The translations under genes were made by a program, and so were the position numbers. Below are positions 22,554 through 23,590 of a DNA stretch of 23,590 bases, in pieces. The notes under the pieces were generated by a model that was given only the letters and a program-made list of their open reading frames with translations, searched no databases and was not told the origin of the DNA. Source of the stretch: a virus. The first letter of the stretch is position 1. Every line of letters begins with the position of its first letter. The DNA is taken from positions 1 to 23,590 of IMG/VR virus record IMGVR_UViG_3300030688_000121; one strand, 5' to 3'.

Positions 22554-23144
22554 ATGGATTTAGCGCTCAGATATCCGATGATCGTCCAAGTCATCACCCG
22601 AAACGACCGCGACATTTTTTATGGCTGCGTCCCTGATTTTGGAATTGAAACCTACGAAGTGGTCGATCCTGGCAACGTTCCGCAGGAATACATGTTTCAT
22701 GTGAAGTTAAGACGAATGATCCGAGAATCCATTGCGGTTTACAACGCCGAAGAAAAAGAACTTCCGTTGATTCGTGTTGCCTCTTTGGGCTACAGCTCCC
22801 CTGCCCTTCCTTATAATGATGATGAAGATCAAAAATCCGTTTCAACAACTCTTGCTGCCCAAATGCTAGGAGTTCACCCCGACACGATCCGCAGTCTTTT
22901 TGATTCCGGAATTCTCAAAGGCTCTCTCACTCAGGGAGGTCAGAGAATAATTCTGGTCTCCTCCATTAAAGAAGAAGAAGCTCAAAGGACTCAACGAGCA
23001 GAACTGAGAAAGCTTGAACTCCGAGCGAAAATGAAGAATTCAAAGCGCAAACAGCGAAGGATTCAGAAGCAGAAAAAAGAAAAGCTGGAACGTTTTCAAG
23101 CAAACATGGCCGAGCTTACTCAAGCAGAGAATTCACTCTTATAA
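22554..23144 (+). CDS. HicB-like / helix-turn-helix fusion protein, putative regulator
   Basis: This 196-residue protein has AAAAAGGAA before ATG 22554. Residues 7-70 resemble the HicB antitoxin fold (RYPMIVQVITRNDRDIFYGC followed by VPDFGIETY, then a helix). Residues about 97-123 are an excisionase/MerR-like helix-turn-helix (TTLAAQMLGVHPDTIRSLFD, then SGILKG). Residues 137-185 form a long, very basic helix (RAKMKNSKRKQRRIQKQKKE). No HicA toxin gene is next to it. I read it as a DNA-binding regulator, perhaps of element maintenance or excision, built from an antitoxin fold. It is the only complete rightward gene here, followed by operator-like repeats and a second DNA-binding protein. The function is inferred from domains only. 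Confidence 0.6.
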   Translation: MDLALRYPMIVQVITRNDRDIFYGCVPDFGIETYEVVDPGNVPQEYMFHVKLRRMIRESIAVYNAEEKELPLIRVASLGYSSPALPYNDDEDQKSVSTTLAAQMLGVHPDTIRSLFDSGILKGSLTQGGQRIILVSSIKEEEAQRTQRAELRKLELRAKMKNSKRKQRRIQKQKKEKLERFQANMAELTQAENSLL

Positions 23145-23196
23145 AATTGAAAGAGATTCAAGCGTATTGAGACTGAAATACAGGTGGAATTTAGTA

Positions 23197-23215
23197 TGTA
23201 ATTTAGTAAATTACA
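23197..23215. repeat. Inverted repeat TGTAATTT-AGT-AAATTACA
   Basis: Two perfect 8-base arms (23197-23204 and 23208-23215) surround AGT. The dyad is 53 bases after the HicB-like gene stop. It is AT-rich with no T-tract, so it is more likely a protein-binding site than a terminator. Confidence 0.4.
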
Positions 23216-23277
23216 GTTCATTTCTGAATATCATACTTGTTCGCTCCCTACTCCCGCGTGTGTAGCTGCAAATGTAC

Positions 23278-23383
23278 TCATCACCGATGATAAATTATCA
23301 TCTGATGACAACTTTTTTTTATTATTGTAAATTATTTTTTCATGGAATAACATATCATAGGATGACAGAAGATCATCTGATGA
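23278..23383. promoter_or_regulatory. Cluster of TCATC-n-GATGA operator-like repeats
   Basis: Four related dyads lie in 106 bases just before the last gene: TCATC-ACC-GATGA (23278-23290), TCATC-T-GATGA (23298-23308), TCAT-AG-GATGA (23355-23365, imperfect) and TCATC-T-GATGA (23373-23383). The second and fourth share the identical 13-mer ATCATCTGATGAC. Repeated short palindromes upstream of a DNA-binding protein gene are typical of autoregulated partition or replication operators. The regions between are very AT-rich. Which protein binds is unknown. Confidence 0.6.
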
Positions 23384-23396
23384 CGAAAGGCAAGGA

Positions 23397-23590
23397 ATGG
23401 AACCGAAATTTTATACTTCTTCTGATATACAGAAGATTTTCAAAGTAGATAAAGATACCTTAAAAGAACTAGAATTATCAGGTAGTTTCCCTGTACCTGA
23501 AAGAATTAAAAAAGGTGCAATTTCGGTCAAAGCTTGGCCTATTAGTAGTCTCCCCAGTTTCGGACTAAAATGTGGTTTTTTTAAAAAACC
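23397..23590 (+). CDS. N-terminus of DNA-binding protein, possibly ParA-type (3' end outside window)
   Basis: An open frame begins at ATG 23397 (CAAGGA directly upstream) and runs off the window after 64 codons. The visible part has a MerR/AlpA-like helix-turn-helix (FYTSSDIQKIFKVDKDTLKE), a linker PVPERIKKGAISVKAW, then PISSLPSFGLKCGFFKKP. Some plasmid ParA partition ATPases have a similar N-terminal DNA-binding domain followed by a P-loop after a G-F-x-K-P-like segment. The P-loop would lie beyond the window end, so the call is tentative; an AlpA-like regulator is the main alternative. The upstream operator-like repeats agree with either. Confidence 0.45.
   Translation, partial: MEPKFYTSSDIQKIFKVDKDTLKELELSGSFPVPERIKKGAISVKAWPISSLPSFGLKCGFFKK

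Noticed and set aside
1-23590. tRNA or rRNA genes
   Set aside because: No cloverleaf with a GTTCRA-type T-arm and no rRNA-like conserved blocks were seen on either strand by reading.

Overview
The window is dominated by the late (structural and lysis) region of a contractile-tailed (myovirus-type) temperate phage or prophage, followed by cargo, integration/stability and regulatory genes. The bacterial host is probably Gram-negative: there is a lipoprotein with a lipobox, a candidate inner-membrane spanin-like protein next to a T4-type lysozyme, and Sec signal peptides. Base composition is moderately AT-rich. I cannot name the species.

Head and tail (2-15368, all + strand): a lambda-type portal (5' end outside the window), a prohead protease/major capsid fusion, a DUF2190-type cement protein, head-tail joining and tail-terminator-like proteins. 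A Mu-type contractile tail set then follows in canonical order: sheath, tube, tail assembly chaperone, tape measure, gpN-like, gpP-like hub, gp45-like spike, GP46, baseplate J (gp47) and gp48. Lambda-like head genes joined to Mu-like tail genes make this a mosaic. Genes are packed with GTGA/ATGA or short overlaps, which suggests one long translationally coupled operon. The tail chaperone has a second, start-less reading frame (6480-6629) reachable only by a -1 frameshift at an A/T slippery run. Three consecutive small genes (13106-15368) look like diverged tail-fibre/adaptor paralogues.

Lysis and modification (15451-17817): a small one-segment membrane protein (holin candidate), a lipoprotein, a membrane/coiled-coil protein, a T4-type endolysin with an intact E-D-T triad, then an orphan beta-class DNA methyltransferase.

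Cargo (18017-20367): two more AT-rich genes, both with signal peptides: a repeat protein predicted to fold as a beta-propeller, and an exported glycosyltransferase-like protein with a DDD motif. They are not needed to build a virion and are probably lysogenic-conversion genes.

Integration and stability (20430-22154, - strand): a tyrosine recombinase lies directly downstream of a HigBA-type toxin-antitoxin pair. The pair has a near-consensus sigma70 promoter (TTGACA-N17-TATAGT) overlapping a perfect palindrome, placed so that the toxin mRNA would be leaderless. A degenerate copy of the recombinase's 5' coding region lies just upstream of that promoter, so the toxin-antitoxin pair sits between two related repeats.

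Right end (22155-23590): a structured non-coding stretch (three hairpins and a T-tract), a HicB-like protein fused to a helix-turn-helix and a basic coiled coil, a cluster of TCATC-n-GATGA operator-like repeats, and the start of a DNA-binding protein resembling the N-terminus of some plasmid ParA proteins. This last part raises, without proving, the possibility that the element is a phage-plasmid.
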